From assembly GCA_004352715.1 (NCBI GenBank), contig SCFE01000032.1, positions 1,010,381 to 1,074,380 on the forward strand: a stretch of 64,000 bases of DNA. The letters are read 5' to 3'. Shown one piece after another: positions 23,672 to 37,254 of the stretch (position 1 is its first letter; each line of letters opens with the position of its first letter). Below the pieces are notes generated by a model. The model was given only the letters and a program-made list of their open reading frames with translations, made no database searches and had not been told where the DNA came from. This DNA comes from Hofstenia miamia (lineage: Eukaryota; Xenacoelomorpha; Acoela). A program made the position numbers and the translations under genes.

Positions 23672-24052
23672 CACACCCCGTCTCAAAAATATTTGAAAAA
23701 CTACTAGCTGCACAAATGTACAACTTTGTCAATGACATTCAATTTTAATCAAGTAATCAATTTGGATTTCGACCTAAATTCAGCACATCTGATGCGATTT
23801 TATCAATCACAGAAAAGATTAAACAAAATTTAAATCAAAATTTGTTTACAGCGGTTGCTTTACTTGATTTAAGCAAAGCATTTAATTCAATGAAGTTTGA
23901 TATTTTAGAAGAAAAACTAAAGCTAGAAGGTTTTAGTGTCAATGCAATAAATTTCAACATGAGTTTTTTTAGAGACAGAGTAAAACTTGATCACATTTTT
24001 TCAGACTATACTACTACAAATCTAGGCGTACCACAAGGAACTGTATTAGGAC
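23672..24052 (+). pseudogene. LINE reverse transcriptase N-terminal half, cut by gap
   Basis: One frame, with a single stop near 23745, carries the RT region SKIFEKLLAAQ, SNQFGFRPKFST, motif A (LLDLSKAFNSM) and the start of motif B (GVPQGTVLG), where it runs into the 1000-N gap. From 23842 to the gap the frame is open. This is the jockey/CR1-like LINE family also found at 8.0-8.9 and 61.3-62.2 kb. The sequence is less decayed than the copy directly upstream, so two insertions of related LINEs abut here, or the order is an assembly product. Confidence 0.85.
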
Positions 24053-25052
24053 NNNNNNNNNNNNNNNNNNNNNNNNNNNNNNNNNNNNNNNNNNNNNNNN
24101 NNNNNNNNNNNNNNNNNNNNNNNNNNNNNNNNNNNNNNNNNNNNNNNNNNNNNNNNNNNNNNNNNNNNNNNNNNNNNNNNNNNNNNNNNNNNNNNNNNNN
24201 NNNNNNNNNNNNNNNNNNNNNNNNNNNNNNNNNNNNNNNNNNNNNNNNNNNNNNNNNNNNNNNNNNNNNNNNNNNNNNNNNNNNNNNNNNNNNNNNNNNN
24301 NNNNNNNNNNNNNNNNNNNNNNNNNNNNNNNNNNNNNNNNNNNNNNNNNNNNNNNNNNNNNNNNNNNNNNNNNNNNNNNNNNNNNNNNNNNNNNNNNNNN
24401 NNNNNNNNNNNNNNNNNNNNNNNNNNNNNNNNNNNNNNNNNNNNNNNNNNNNNNNNNNNNNNNNNNNNNNNNNNNNNNNNNNNNNNNNNNNNNNNNNNNN
24501 NNNNNNNNNNNNNNNNNNNNNNNNNNNNNNNNNNNNNNNNNNNNNNNNNNNNNNNNNNNNNNNNNNNNNNNNNNNNNNNNNNNNNNNNNNNNNNNNNNNN
24601 NNNNNNNNNNNNNNNNNNNNNNNNNNNNNNNNNNNNNNNNNNNNNNNNNNNNNNNNNNNNNNNNNNNNNNNNNNNNNNNNNNNNNNNNNNNNNNNNNNNN
24701 NNNNNNNNNNNNNNNNNNNNNNNNNNNNNNNNNNNNNNNNNNNNNNNNNNNNNNNNNNNNNNNNNNNNNNNNNNNNNNNNNNNNNNNNNNNNNNNNNNNN
24801 NNNNNNNNNNNNNNNNNNNNNNNNNNNNNNNNNNNNNNNNNNNNNNNNNNNNNNNNNNNNNNNNNNNNNNNNNNNNNNNNNNNNNNNNNNNNNNNNNNNN
24901 NNNNNNNNNNNNNNNNNNNNNNNNNNNNNNNNNNNNNNNNNNNNNNNNNNNNNNNNNNNNNNNNNNNNNNNNNNNNNNNNNNNNNNNNNNNNNNNNNNNN
25001 NNNNNNNNNNNNNNNNNNNNNNNNNNNNNNNNNNNNNNNNNNNNNNNNNNNN
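24053..25052. other. Assembly gap of exactly 1000 N
   Basis: Fixed-size gap of unknown true length, interrupting a LINE RT. Confidence 0.98.
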
Positions 25053-25090
25053 TATGTGAGTCATGGCAATATGGGCTTGACTCACATATG
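25053..25090. repeat. Short perfect inverted repeat at a gap edge
   Basis: TATGTGAGTCA and TGACTCACATA form an 11-bp perfect stem around a 14-base loop, starting at the first base after the gap. It may be the tip of a foldback element hidden in the gap. Confidence 0.6.
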
Positions 25091-25554
25091 AGTCTTGCCA
25101 TCTGAAGGGTTAAAATGCTCCCAGAGTTCTAATTTTTTAACAGAGTTCTGCTCCAAGCCAAGGATAAAATTATACTATGAAACCAAAATTTGCAAAATGT
25201 CACCATTTTCTCTGGTAAAGTACCCTTAAAGTAACTATCTGATAATCATGCACCTGATAAAATTTTAGCTGAATTAAATATACCTATTTAATGACTCTAC
25301 GTGAAAACGCAAGCCAAGAATTCCAGCAAACACAGCACTACTCTATCAGTTAATATATGTTAATATTTAACATTTTCTTACTTGGTGGATGAATTGAACC
25401 CCTACCATATTTTTAGATATAACTCAAAGAATATGTTTTTAATTAAACTATCCTTCCATGACTTTTTTTAAACATGTTTTACAACTTTTGATAAAAAATT
25501 ATACAGATAAGATCAAGGGTTACAAAGCTATAGCCATTTTTAAAAAATAGTCAA

Positions 25555-26094
25555 TGAAAAACTGAAATATTTTTGAGATTACAATTTAGTATGTAAACGC
25601 TATAAATTAAAACCAATGCAGAATTTTCAATGCAAAATAATAATTATATAATGTTTTCTAGGGTTTATTTGCATTAGAACCCTTTTTCTTGATTCCTATT
25701 TTGTAATATTTGTAAAATTTTTTGTAAATTATGAGAAATATAGAAAATTTGATACATAACGTAATTAATATGCGCATAATTTCCATGTTAATTATCGTAT
25801 CTCAAAATTATTTTGCGCAAAAAAACCTTACATGTTAAAGTATCTCCACATCAAATTTGGTGTTGATCGGAGATCCGAGATCTTAATTGGGTGGGGGCAA
25901 ATGCCCCTCAGGAATAATAACTACAAAATAGCTCAGGTAAATTAGGGTTACCTGATTCAGAACAATAATTTCTATTTAAATTTAGTACAATTGATATTTC
26001 ATTTGATAAGAAACTTTTATGCCATGTCAAATTTCAGTGTCACTCCTTTGTTCATTGTTTGCTGCAGATATTAATGAATTATGCCTATATTTAG
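25555..26094. repeat. 540-bp direct repeat, copy 1 (pair at 40793-41332)
   Basis: Almost identical to 40793-41332 over 540 bases. The right end coincides with the 1000-N gap at 26095. No coding capacity was recognised. It may be a dispersed repeat or a misplaced allelic contig. Confidence 0.85.
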
Positions 26095-27094
26095 NNNNNN
26101 NNNNNNNNNNNNNNNNNNNNNNNNNNNNNNNNNNNNNNNNNNNNNNNNNNNNNNNNNNNNNNNNNNNNNNNNNNNNNNNNNNNNNNNNNNNNNNNNNNNN
26201 NNNNNNNNNNNNNNNNNNNNNNNNNNNNNNNNNNNNNNNNNNNNNNNNNNNNNNNNNNNNNNNNNNNNNNNNNNNNNNNNNNNNNNNNNNNNNNNNNNNN
26301 NNNNNNNNNNNNNNNNNNNNNNNNNNNNNNNNNNNNNNNNNNNNNNNNNNNNNNNNNNNNNNNNNNNNNNNNNNNNNNNNNNNNNNNNNNNNNNNNNNNN
26401 NNNNNNNNNNNNNNNNNNNNNNNNNNNNNNNNNNNNNNNNNNNNNNNNNNNNNNNNNNNNNNNNNNNNNNNNNNNNNNNNNNNNNNNNNNNNNNNNNNNN
26501 NNNNNNNNNNNNNNNNNNNNNNNNNNNNNNNNNNNNNNNNNNNNNNNNNNNNNNNNNNNNNNNNNNNNNNNNNNNNNNNNNNNNNNNNNNNNNNNNNNNN
26601 NNNNNNNNNNNNNNNNNNNNNNNNNNNNNNNNNNNNNNNNNNNNNNNNNNNNNNNNNNNNNNNNNNNNNNNNNNNNNNNNNNNNNNNNNNNNNNNNNNNN
26701 NNNNNNNNNNNNNNNNNNNNNNNNNNNNNNNNNNNNNNNNNNNNNNNNNNNNNNNNNNNNNNNNNNNNNNNNNNNNNNNNNNNNNNNNNNNNNNNNNNNN
26801 NNNNNNNNNNNNNNNNNNNNNNNNNNNNNNNNNNNNNNNNNNNNNNNNNNNNNNNNNNNNNNNNNNNNNNNNNNNNNNNNNNNNNNNNNNNNNNNNNNNN
26901 NNNNNNNNNNNNNNNNNNNNNNNNNNNNNNNNNNNNNNNNNNNNNNNNNNNNNNNNNNNNNNNNNNNNNNNNNNNNNNNNNNNNNNNNNNNNNNNNNNNN
27001 NNNNNNNNNNNNNNNNNNNNNNNNNNNNNNNNNNNNNNNNNNNNNNNNNNNNNNNNNNNNNNNNNNNNNNNNNNNNNNNNNNNNNNNNNNNNNN
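26095..27094. other. Assembly gap of exactly 1000 N
   Basis: Fixed-size gap of unknown true length. Confidence 0.98.
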
Positions 27095-28791
27095 TACGAC
27101 TAATGAGATTTTTCTAACATGCTTAGCTGCCTAGCAAAACTTGTCAAACTCGCTAAGTATTTTATATGTATTTGCGAAATTTTGTCAGATGTTTGCTAAG
27201 TGTAGGTACTTGCAAATTTTTTAATGAGATACTTACAACTTCACGTTATTGTTATTTGCATATAATCATATATACATAATATACATATATATATATATAT
27301 ATGCATTATTAAGAATTTCTATTTTGAATACTCTAAAATATTGCTATCTCCATAAATCACCAAAATTCTTTGAAAACACTACAATTGACAATGCACAATT
27401 TATGTGTAGAAAGCTGCTAATTTTACATGAAAGTGTTAGAAATCTGGTAAGTTTTGCAATATTATGTCCCATCGATGGTCATCGATATCCCAATAAATTT
27501 CGATGGTCATCTTAATATTGTTCCTTTTATTCTTGTCCTCTTGTTGGCTCTCGTTTGCCTATTTTTTCAACTGTTAAAAATATACAATTTCATCTATCAG
27601 AAAACAATTTTTTTCCAAATCCCATTTCCACGACTAGGAATTGGACAGTTCTAATTCCAGCAAAACCATCAATTACCAATTCCTATGAAGTAATTGAAAT
27701 CCCTGGCTACTTGACTTCTCCCACATTCCTATGCACCGTATATGAGAATTTGTTTCATCGTGAAATATGAATTGAAAAAATGAAAATGTATGTCTTCCTC
27801 TAGACAGTTGTTTGTGATGGACTGGTTGTAGTCGAAATCTACCTCTCTCTGTGTGCAGATTTGGTGAGACCTTTATTCTTGTAATTTTTAGGGACTATTA
27901 TACTCCTTTATCTAAAAATATTGAAATTTGAGGAAAGCACCTCCTCAATTTTAAAAAAAGATTATTAGCGATCATTAATAAATAATCAGAGCAAAGTTTT
28001 CCTTACTTTACATGGTCTGCACTTTCATGGATTTCCATAAAAGTTTCACCGTTCGAAACTGCTTTTCAAAAGCTTGCCAAAAAGACCATTGATGTTTTTC
28101 TTAAAAACAAATAAGTATTTTTTAATTTGTACATAAGTAGTTGAACGAAGTATTGCATCTTTCTTGTTTTTGCAGTAATCCATTTTTTGTTTTCTTTGTT
28201 AACATTTTCTTGGTTACATGATCTATGAAATCCTCATAGATTGGTCAAATTGAATTCCATGACTTGCTATAAATATATCTAGCAAGTCGTAGAAAAAAAG
28301 CAGTTCTATTTTAATAGAAAAATGAAGGAAATAATAAACTTATCAAAATGAGTATAGCCTGGTGGCATACTGCATTTTGGATATCGTCAGATAAAGTCCC
28401 TATTGTACACATGATTTTGCATGCTTAAATGTCATTTGCAAAAGCATCAAATTTCTTAATCTATTTATAGATGGTTCAATGTTCTATTACTTAAATTGAT
28501 GCAGATATTGATACATTTTGCATAATAGTAATTGGTAGATTATGTAAAAATATTTTGAGATATATGAGATTACTGAATTTATTGTTAGAAAAATATTTGA
28601 GAAATTATTAGCAAGCAAGTCTACAAGAATGAATTGAATTTTCATTTTCTTGCACAGACATTACATGGACAACTAGAATCAATTATTGATCTAGATTTCC
28701 AAAATACTTCACTCTTAATTGTTAATTAGAAGAACCTGGGCACCAATTTGGAATCGGAAAAATTGAATTGTCCAAAACTAAACTGCTTATC
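27095..28791. other. Non-coding DNA, no gene seen
   Basis: Contains a short (TA)n tract near 27285. The small open frames here begin at non-ATG codons or have low-complexity translations and were not accepted. Confidence 0.5.
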
Positions 28792-28988
28792 NNNNNNNNN
28801 NNNNNNNNNNNNNNNNNNNNNNNNNNNNNNNNNNNNNNNNNNNNNNNNNNNNNNNNNNNNNNNNNNNNNNNNNNNNNNNNNNNNNNNNNNNNNNNNNNNN
28901 NNNNNNNNNNNNNNNNNNNNNNNNNNNNNNNNNNNNNNNNNNNNNNNNNNNNNNNNNNNNNNNNNNNNNNNNNNNNNNNNNNNNNNNN
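28792..28988. other. Assembly gap, 197 N
   Basis: Sized gap with no readable content. Confidence 0.98.
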
Positions 28989-29637
28989 TAATTAAGGAAT
29001 AGCGTGTGCCATGAAAAGTCAGCCCATACCTAAAATCCCAATGAATTTCAATAATTACCACAACTATTTCTTTTGCAGCAGACAGATCAGACACATCTTA
29101 CAAATCTGATGCATAAAATTGTACGCATAAATTAATATCAACAATAGGTTATTTGTTTGGTTCGCATCAATTAAATAGGAAGAAAAAATTATGGGGATTG
29201 GTTATGAAAATCGTAGTGCAGCAAGCAACGATGGCAGAGATGAGAATAATATATATCTTGGAAGCTGTTAAATTCTTTCTATACAAAATAAATATCTTAT
29301 TTGATGAATGTCTTCGCTAAAATAATTCTTGCGGATTTGACCAAACGTTTGCGATGTGAATAAAAAAAATATACCGTGGTTGAGTTGCGGTCCATATTAT
29401 GTGCCTCGCAAACAATCTGATAATACTTTGACTTATTGATAATAGCTGATTGGAAATGTTTTCACATAATCATGTGACGCAAGAAGTCGTATTAAGTTGC
29501 ATCCAAGTAACTTTACACGTAATTGAGACAATTTTAATTTTTAAGAAAAATTTTTCTGAGAAATGTTGCTGCAACATGGTTCACATTTTTTAAAAATTGA
29601 ATCATTACTTACTAATTATTATTCTTTCAAAAATTAG
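28989..29637. other. Non-coding DNA, no gene seen
   Basis: No recognisable gene, RNA or repeat structure. Confidence 0.5.
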
Positions 29638-29795
29638 TCGAAGACTATGATATTCTTAAAGAATACAAGCGTTTCGCCGGAATGATGTTTTTCGACATTC
29701 TTGCTCAGTTATATAATTCAGTCGCAGAGGAAGAAGATTACAATAATCTGCGCATTCTAATAGATTTGTGCAATCTGCCGAATCACAGAATGTGA
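29638..29795 (+). other. Candidate terminal exon, unknown product
   Basis: An open frame of about 52 codons follows an acceptor-like AAAAATTAG and ends at TGA 29793-29795. Its translation has a balanced, charged, Leu/Asp/Glu/Tyr-rich composition (for example FFDILAQLYNSVAEEEDY) that differs from the surrounding AT-driven translations. No domain is recognised and no upstream exon was linked, so it may be chance. Confidence 0.25.
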
Positions 29796-30658
29796 TTTTG
29801 TATCAGCAAGTTTTAGAATTGTTCATTCAACTATTGAAACCACTAAGGTAGAACCTTTTTGCAACACAATATTCAAATTTTGGAAAAAATTGAAAACTGA
29901 ATTCAGCTTTGAACCATTTTCGACGAAACTTCAAACACTGCTCAACAAGAATCCAGATTGGGCAGAATTGTGGAACTTTAAAGTATTCTCGAAAATGGGG
30001 AATTGGAACACGAGAAGTACATGCCATGCGTGAAATTGAGTGTTTTCAGCCATTAGATTTACTCTAACCAATGACGATAATCCTTGACCTCTCGAGAACT
30101 TGAAATTTTTACTGGTTAAGTAGTACTTGAACCAATGTAACTCATAAAATATTTGTTTATGCAAATTTAGAAATGAAAATATAGCAAATTTTAGCACAAC
30201 TTTGCCTGTATTAAAGCAAAAATTCCGATCTCTATGACACTCATTGATAAATTTTGCACATCAAAAATCCATTTTAAAAGTACATAGATCTAGTATGGCC
30301 GGTTTGGCAACAAAATAGTATAGACAATAATGTTTGTTAGCCATTACAAGAAATTTAAACAGTGCCATGTGACGTCAGCTAATAACTAGTGAAAGTGTGG
30401 CATAGATTATGCACTATGCTTAACTGTAAGTGAAAGGTTTTTTACAAATTTATACATCCTAAAATNTATATTATCTAGCTCATCATCAATTGTTTAAACG
30501 CTATTAGTTTACTATACAATGCAAAAAAAAATTTGTTCTTAGCTATAGTTGTTCACGTGTCAAAATTTTGCAAAAAATTTTATCCCATATGTCAATTTAT
30601 AAAGATAAAAATGAAGTAGATGCAATTGGATATAATTTCATGAAAATGCCAACACGCG
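29796..30658. other. Non-coding DNA, no gene seen
   Basis: Nothing recognised. A single N lies at 30466. Confidence 0.5.
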
Positions 30659-30888
30659 AATGTTCAAATACATCATCAATTCTAATTGATTAATGCTAAT
30701 ACTATAAAATAATGTTAAGNNNNNNNNNNNNNNNNNNNNNNNNNNNNNNNNNNNNNNNNNNNNNNNNNNNNNNNNNNNNNNNNNNNNNNNNNNNNNNNNN
30801 NNNNNNNNNNNNNNNNNNNNNNNNNNAATGTTCAAATACATCATCAATTCTAATTGGTTAATGCTAATACTATAAAATAATGTTAAGA
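30659..30888. repeat. Same ~60-bp sequence on both sides of a 107-N gap
   Basis: The 60 bases ending at 30719 recur from 30827 to 30888 with one difference seen. The gap 30720-30826 lies between. This is the signature of two contig ends that overlap but were not merged, so the gap is probably false. Confidence 0.85.
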
Positions 30889-33800
30889 TCGTATCTATAT
30901 CATTTGAATTTCTCATGTCAATTTTGCATTTAATGAATTTAAGAGGTAAGTTAAGTCGTGCGAACAAGGGAAATACCTTATATTATATAATATTGAAGAG
31001 GATCAAGACACATTTTTTCCGGCAATTTGTATAATAGATGCTCGGCTAAACTTATCTGTAAGTTTAATCTATAGTTGATTTTTAAATGCTGGAGGCCCAA
31101 AAACGCATTTAAGAAAGAAAACAATATCCATTTCAAGTACATTTTATTAACACGTAATTGAATACGTCATTCTGTTTTGCTGTTAGATGGCTACAACAAT
31201 TTGTGCTACAATTTCTTGTAATGATTGAAGTAGACTTCAATACAAGCAGAATTTCGATTGTACATCAAACGTCAAATTTTCACATATTTGCACATAAACT
31301 CTTGGAGTTAGAAATTTAATAAATCTACTCTAATACACTCAAAATTACAATTAGGTTCAGCATTAAATTATTGAATGAAAGATGCTAATGTGTTGTAAAT
31401 TTAGTACAATTCTGCTATACTACCGATCAGGGGTTTAAATAAGATTATTTGGATGTTATAACAAAGCTATTTTAAAAATTTTTCTAGTACAATGGCCGCA
31501 TCTATAGCAACCAGCTTTATAATGACATTTTTTAAAACAACCAGTTATCGAATCCGCGAATATTTGCATGCACAAACTTATATTTATTACAAACTTTTTT
31601 ATGATAACCGGTTAATAGATCTACCAAAAAGTGGGAAAATATGAAGGTAGTTATATTAAATGCGTGTTTAATTATTTGTTATTTTCCGATCGAACCCTAA
31701 TCAAAATTCCACTAAATTTCACGTCCGGTTCTTCTAAGAATTATAATTTTATTTTCTAAATCAGTGCTATCATGTGTGAGGCGAGGATATTTCGGCAATC
31801 TTGTTTGGGTTCGTATTGGTCCTGTTCTTTCAAATGCTCCCATTTTATAACCGTTAAGTTGAGATGACACAAACAAAAATTATCTTTAGAGTGATAATTT
31901 TGACAAATATCTCCATATTTTATTTTAAAAAATATATATAAATGAATTTGGAGTTTGCTTGGCATTTTCTAGAATTGAGGAGCTCTGTATTTTTGAGTTC
32001 TTACTTCCATAAATTTCAATTTAATTTTCACTCCATGAAATGAGTCCCATTCCCATAATCTGAAAATGGAATTGAATGGAAATTTTACTTTCCATATGCA
32101 ACCCTGGATTGACGTCAGTGTCAACTATATTTTATAAATAGTTGAGAAAATAAACTGGTATTAATGATGTTTGATAGTCTGCAAATTAATTATTAACGAA
32201 GCCGATGCCTATTTGGCCTTGACTAGGCCAACAATGAATGAATTTTTAGATAACACTTTACTAGGTAAATCAATGCAATGAGGCATATTTTGTTAAAACA
32301 ATGGTAGGCTACCAACCAAATGCATAATCAAAGTATTTTAACAACGTCCAGAAATTGCTTTTCAAGTCAGGCTATTGCAATTTCATTACAGCATTAGTGC
32401 CAAATTATGAAAATTAACAAAAAATTGTGCTCCGTACTCCATATAAATATAAGTTTGCATTTCCTATGCCTTCATAGCAATGTGTAAGCATACTTATAAA
32501 ATTAATAACATGCGGTTTATACTATCATCATCTTTCAACTGAGCCACGAAACTCATGGGAGTTCTTGCAGTACTAATGATTCTGTGTTTGTATAGATTTG
32601 CAATATTCAGAAATGTAAAAAAGTTGTTCACCCTTCAACGATTTCAGTTTGCTCAATTCATATTTACTAGAGGTCAAGCACTACATTATTGTTGTGGAGT
32701 AAACATGTTTAGAATTGAGCATAGGTTGAGCAAGAATTAAATATGTAATTAGAACGAAATATTTTGGTTATAGAAAAATTGAAAATGAATTTTAAATATA
32801 TATAATATAACTATGTTACGTCCCTTTAATTTAAAGAAAAAGCGTTTGGTTAGTTATTTGAAATTTTTGGTTTTTTTGAAACTAAATTCTTTGGAAGAAT
32901 TTTCTAGTTTTCCTTCCGAAAAATAATGTGTAAAAGGCAATTTTCAATTCAATGTATTTCAAATATGCAATTCAAACATTTGAATAATAACAAATTCTTC
33001 TATTGTAGTTTTTTTGTGCAGTAGCTGCACATTGATTTTCTAAAAGGAATTGCCTATGAAAAGGCATCAGATCTGGACACGAGCTTCTGCACTCACAAAC
33101 AGTGTTAGAATACCTACAAATGAATTTATCAGGATCCGATTTAACCGAAATCAGTTAGTTGTTCATTAAAAAATAATTTTCTCATTTAATCTTTATTTCT
33201 TTGAGTTTGTATTCGCTTCATCATACTTAAGTATAGTCAATACTATGGGTTAGAGTTGGATCTAATTTAGCGAACAAGGCCTTGATTCATTGCTTCTCCA
33301 ACACCAGAGATTCATATTCTGGACCAACTTTGTTGTATAAGCAAAATGTTACCCTAGGATGGGGGTAATTCAGAACATGATTTCAAGTAATATATTTCAT
33401 TTCATAATCTAATTATAATTTCTTGATCTACAAGAACCGCAAACTAATCATTTTTTGGAAAAATTACATAATAAAATTTTCAATGACACGTACTCAAAGA
33501 AGCGACACTCATTCCATGACAATTCTTCTTCATCTTCGGTTTGGGTCTCTATCTCGATTACTGTTTCTGCACTATAATTGAGGCAAGATTAGGTCAATGT
33601 AGAACTGCACGGTTGATTCAGGGTGTTCTGTGTCGCTCATGCTGGCACCACACTCAGGCTTGAAAACGACCCGAAATTTATTTCCGACTTGGCGCCTTTT
33701 ATTTTTGAGTGTTTTCAGGTTTGTCTTTTAGAACCATTCAATGAGGCTTATTTAATAAGCCGTTTAAAATATGATTATAAAAAAGGTATTTTGAATGAAG

Positions 33801-35893
33801 AATAAGAAAAATCTGCATAAAAAATTAAAAAGGAGAACTATAAATTTGCTTGGCTTAATAAAGGCTCAACGACCCATTAATTATTCAGAAAAATATTGTA
33901 GCTATCATTTTAAACTCAAATGCAAATCATTAGATTTTTGTTGAACACGTTTTGTATTTGTAGATGCAATAATATTTTTGGAAGGAATATACATATAAAA
34001 AACAAAAAAAATTATTAATAATTTTGTTTACGAATAATGTAATATTTCCTATATTTTGGAAAACTGTTTTTTCTTATAAAAGTCCTTAGGGAGATCGGGT
34101 GCCATTTTTAACACAGTACAGAACAGTTTCAAATAAGCCAGCCCCAATTCTGTTTTAACTACACGATTAAATCTTCCGGAGTTGCCCGCCTGCTTAAATT
34201 TTGCACTTACGTTGCAAACCCAATTTTTACCCGACAAAGTTTACCAAATAAGTTTGCATTAAACAAATTATTTATAAAGTCGGGCTGATTAAATCGTTTA
34301 GCTCAGACAGGGCTTAAAAAAAACGAAAATCACAGTGACAAATATATTATTTGAGTGACTTAAAAATTACTGGTATTTATGGATTATTAGCCTTTAATGC
34401 TTCATATTTTCAATCGAAAAATTAATTCAACTCTAGTTTTATTGATTTATTTGTCCATCTGTTTCTTAGTTTGTAGGTCAAAATATTTAATTCACTTGTC
34501 ATTTTGTAATAGAGTGAGCCCTCATACATTTATATATCAATAATATTTTCAAGTAAAAATTGCTTGCAAATTGCCTTAGAATTAAAATTCACAAAATTCT
34601 TGAAATATGACTTTGCTACTCAAGCGCTTATTGGAGCTTCTAGTTTCTACTGAAGAGCCACAAAGCAATCTTCATTTTATTTTAAATCATTTTGAAATTC
34701 ACAAAACTAAATAGAAAATTATGAAATTTTCTAAGTAACTTATTGCAAAAATCATGCAAATATTTCTATTTAAAACTAAGAAGAATGTTTAACCCTATGG
34801 TTATTGTACGGATGAGAAAGCGGTCAGAGATTTGGCACTAAATACCGAAGCAAAAGTAGCTTTTTAAAATATTTTGCTTTACAAAACAATGAAAAACCTG
34901 ATAATAACATAAAAGTCATGCATTTTATTCCATTCTATTAATGTCACTGACAAAGAATGCATAGATCTATACTAGTTTTATAGTAATATCAGTTTTAGTT
35001 ATGACTAAAATAAGGACACCCTTTATCCACTTCCGGTGTCAATACTGAAGTTGTAATTTGGTGTAAAACAGGGCAGCCAGCGCGTGCAGCTGAGAAAACT
35101 TCGGCGGATTGACGTGAGAAAATTTTTGAAAAGAAACAACATTTTAATAAAAACATAAAAAATTGATACATTTTAATTTGTGATAGGCCATTTTTCCTGA
35201 AGTTAATATCAATGATCGCGCGTTTCAAAAAAATGAATTCTATAATTTCGATGGTCTGGATAGTGAATATTTAGTTACATTTTGTGACAAAGAGATTAGC
35301 CACACATGGTCAAATTAGGAGGTTGAGAAAATGAATAAAAATAATCCAATTAAAATAACTCCTCTAGCACTTCGAACGAACATTAATGCTCCTTACTAAC
35401 AAAATTTTTAATTGCTATTAATGAAAAGAGTTGAGTTGCCATTTTTCTTTAAAAGACATTTAAAGTGTAATTAAATTTTATTTAATTGCCATATACTATA
35501 GATGTCTCGGAAATGCTACCTTAGATCAAAGTATTTATGAATTCGTAATAAAATTTAATAATCTCCTATTATTTAATGTCTCAATTAAAAAACAGTTGGG
35601 GAATCGTCGTATACTTGACTGGTTTGTATATTTATTTCAAATTATTTTTCTTTTAAATTGCAATAACAAAATCTTAAGCTTTCATTGGAATAAAAAATTT
35701 CATTTTTAACGAATTTAAATCTCTACTCTTTTGAAGAGATAAGCATTTATTTAAAAAACAAAGGATTTTATCTTAAATTCCTAAATTTTCAATTTTAAAT
35801 TGCAATCTTCATGAATTACATTTTAGCAAAAACTTATACTTCTATAAAATCTGAAAACTAAGAAAGAATAATATATATATATATATATAATAT
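30889..35893. other. Five kilobases with no accepted gene
   Basis: Only short, low-complexity open frames occur. A diverged relative of the GGCTCG-type repeat is seen at about 33745-33890. No RNA gene or complete transposon was recognised. Small exons of a dispersed host gene cannot be excluded. Confidence 0.45.
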
Positions 35894-36111
35894 NNNNNNN
35901 NNNNNNNNNNNNNNNNNNNNNNNNNNNNNNNNNNNNNNNNNNNNNNNNNNNNNNNNNNNNNNNNNNNNNNNNNNNNNNNNNNNNNNNNNNNNNNNNNNNN
36001 NNNNNNNNNNNNNNNNNNNNNNNNNNNNNNNNNNNNNNNNNNNNNNNNNNNNNNNNNNNNNNNNNNNNNNNNNNNNNNNNNNNNNNNNNNNNNNNNNNNN
36101 NNNNNNNNNNN
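35894..36111. other. Assembly gap, 218 N, inside a (TA)n tract
   Basis: TA repeats flank both sides (about 35871-35893 and 36112-36124), so the gap is almost certainly a TA microsatellite that could not be sequenced through. Confidence 0.9.
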
Positions 36112-36124
36112 ATATATATATATA

Positions 36125-37254
36125 GGTTGTTAATTTTTCTATTTAATTCAAATTTTTCGCTACCTTAAAATGTTTTTATGTGCGAAAGTAAAAAATAACT
36201 GAAGGACAACATTAGGGTTCGAATTATTTAAAAAACCTACGGAAATTTTTATTAGACTAATCACTATATGAACGCATTTACAATATAAATAAATATAAAT
36301 TTTAATATAAATGGCTATTGCAATTGTAAAGAATTAAATGTTTGTTGTTACAATCTAAATTATACGTTCTGCCCTATGATAGGAAAATGGTTTCCTCAAT
36401 GTTTTTAGATAATTATGTGGCAAGCCAAATTTAACTAGATCTTGCATATCAATCGTCTTATAAGCAACAAAGCAGCGGGAGACGTGCCATTTCCAATAAA
36501 CTTGTAAACTTTTTGAAGATTTTCTATAATATTTGTTCAGAAAATAGGTATTACTTAAGCCTGGTAGTTTTTGTTCGTCTGATCTTAACCTTACTATTTG
36601 TACTAATTCATTTAGGTTTAGTTAGTACCAGCAGAAGCTTGTAGTCGTCACACCGGGTTAAAATTTTGGCAAATTCTCAAATTAAACTACTTCAATTAAA
36701 TTTTGAAAAGATAGTAATTGTCTACATGTAAGTTCTAGTTTGACTAAATAAGTATAATGAAATCATATGGAAAAATAATTGTAATTACTTTTTAGTTGGA
36801 ACTGCTGTAAAACTAACAAGTTATTTATCTATAGATACCGCTGATCTCTCGCTTTCGCCCATGTAAATTAGGATAGTTTTTCATGTCGAAATACAAACCA
36901 TTAGTACCATTGGGTATACTAAACAAGTACCACTATAAACTTCACTTGGTACAGAAGCAATTTTACATGTAATTTTACAATGATTTCGACGAATAGCAGT
37001 AACGCTAGGTATGGAAACATTTTCAAGAATTAAAAAGATATAATAATAAAAGGAACACCACATTTATACATTTATAAAAGCAAGATAATTACGAAAATAA
37101 TAACAATACAATCTAACCTTGATTTATATATATATATATATATATAATCAAATCAGCATAGTTTGCTTTAAGTAATGCTACTACACATTCTTCAAAACTT
37201 AAATATAGTGTGCAGCAATACGCTAAAAATCTTTGGAGATGGGTTTACTAAGCA
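36125..37254. other. Non-coding DNA, no gene seen
   Basis: A short (TA)n tract lies near 37127-37146. Nothing else was recognised. Confidence 0.5.

Noticed and set aside
27249-27770. Overlapping short plus-strand open frames
   Set aside because: Low-complexity, TA-driven translation and mutually overlapping frames without splice context.
34049-35228. Short open frames on the minus strand at 34.0-34.2 and 35.0-35.2 kb
   Set aside because: No ATG-supported start with upstream context, no domain, and composition fits decayed repeats.
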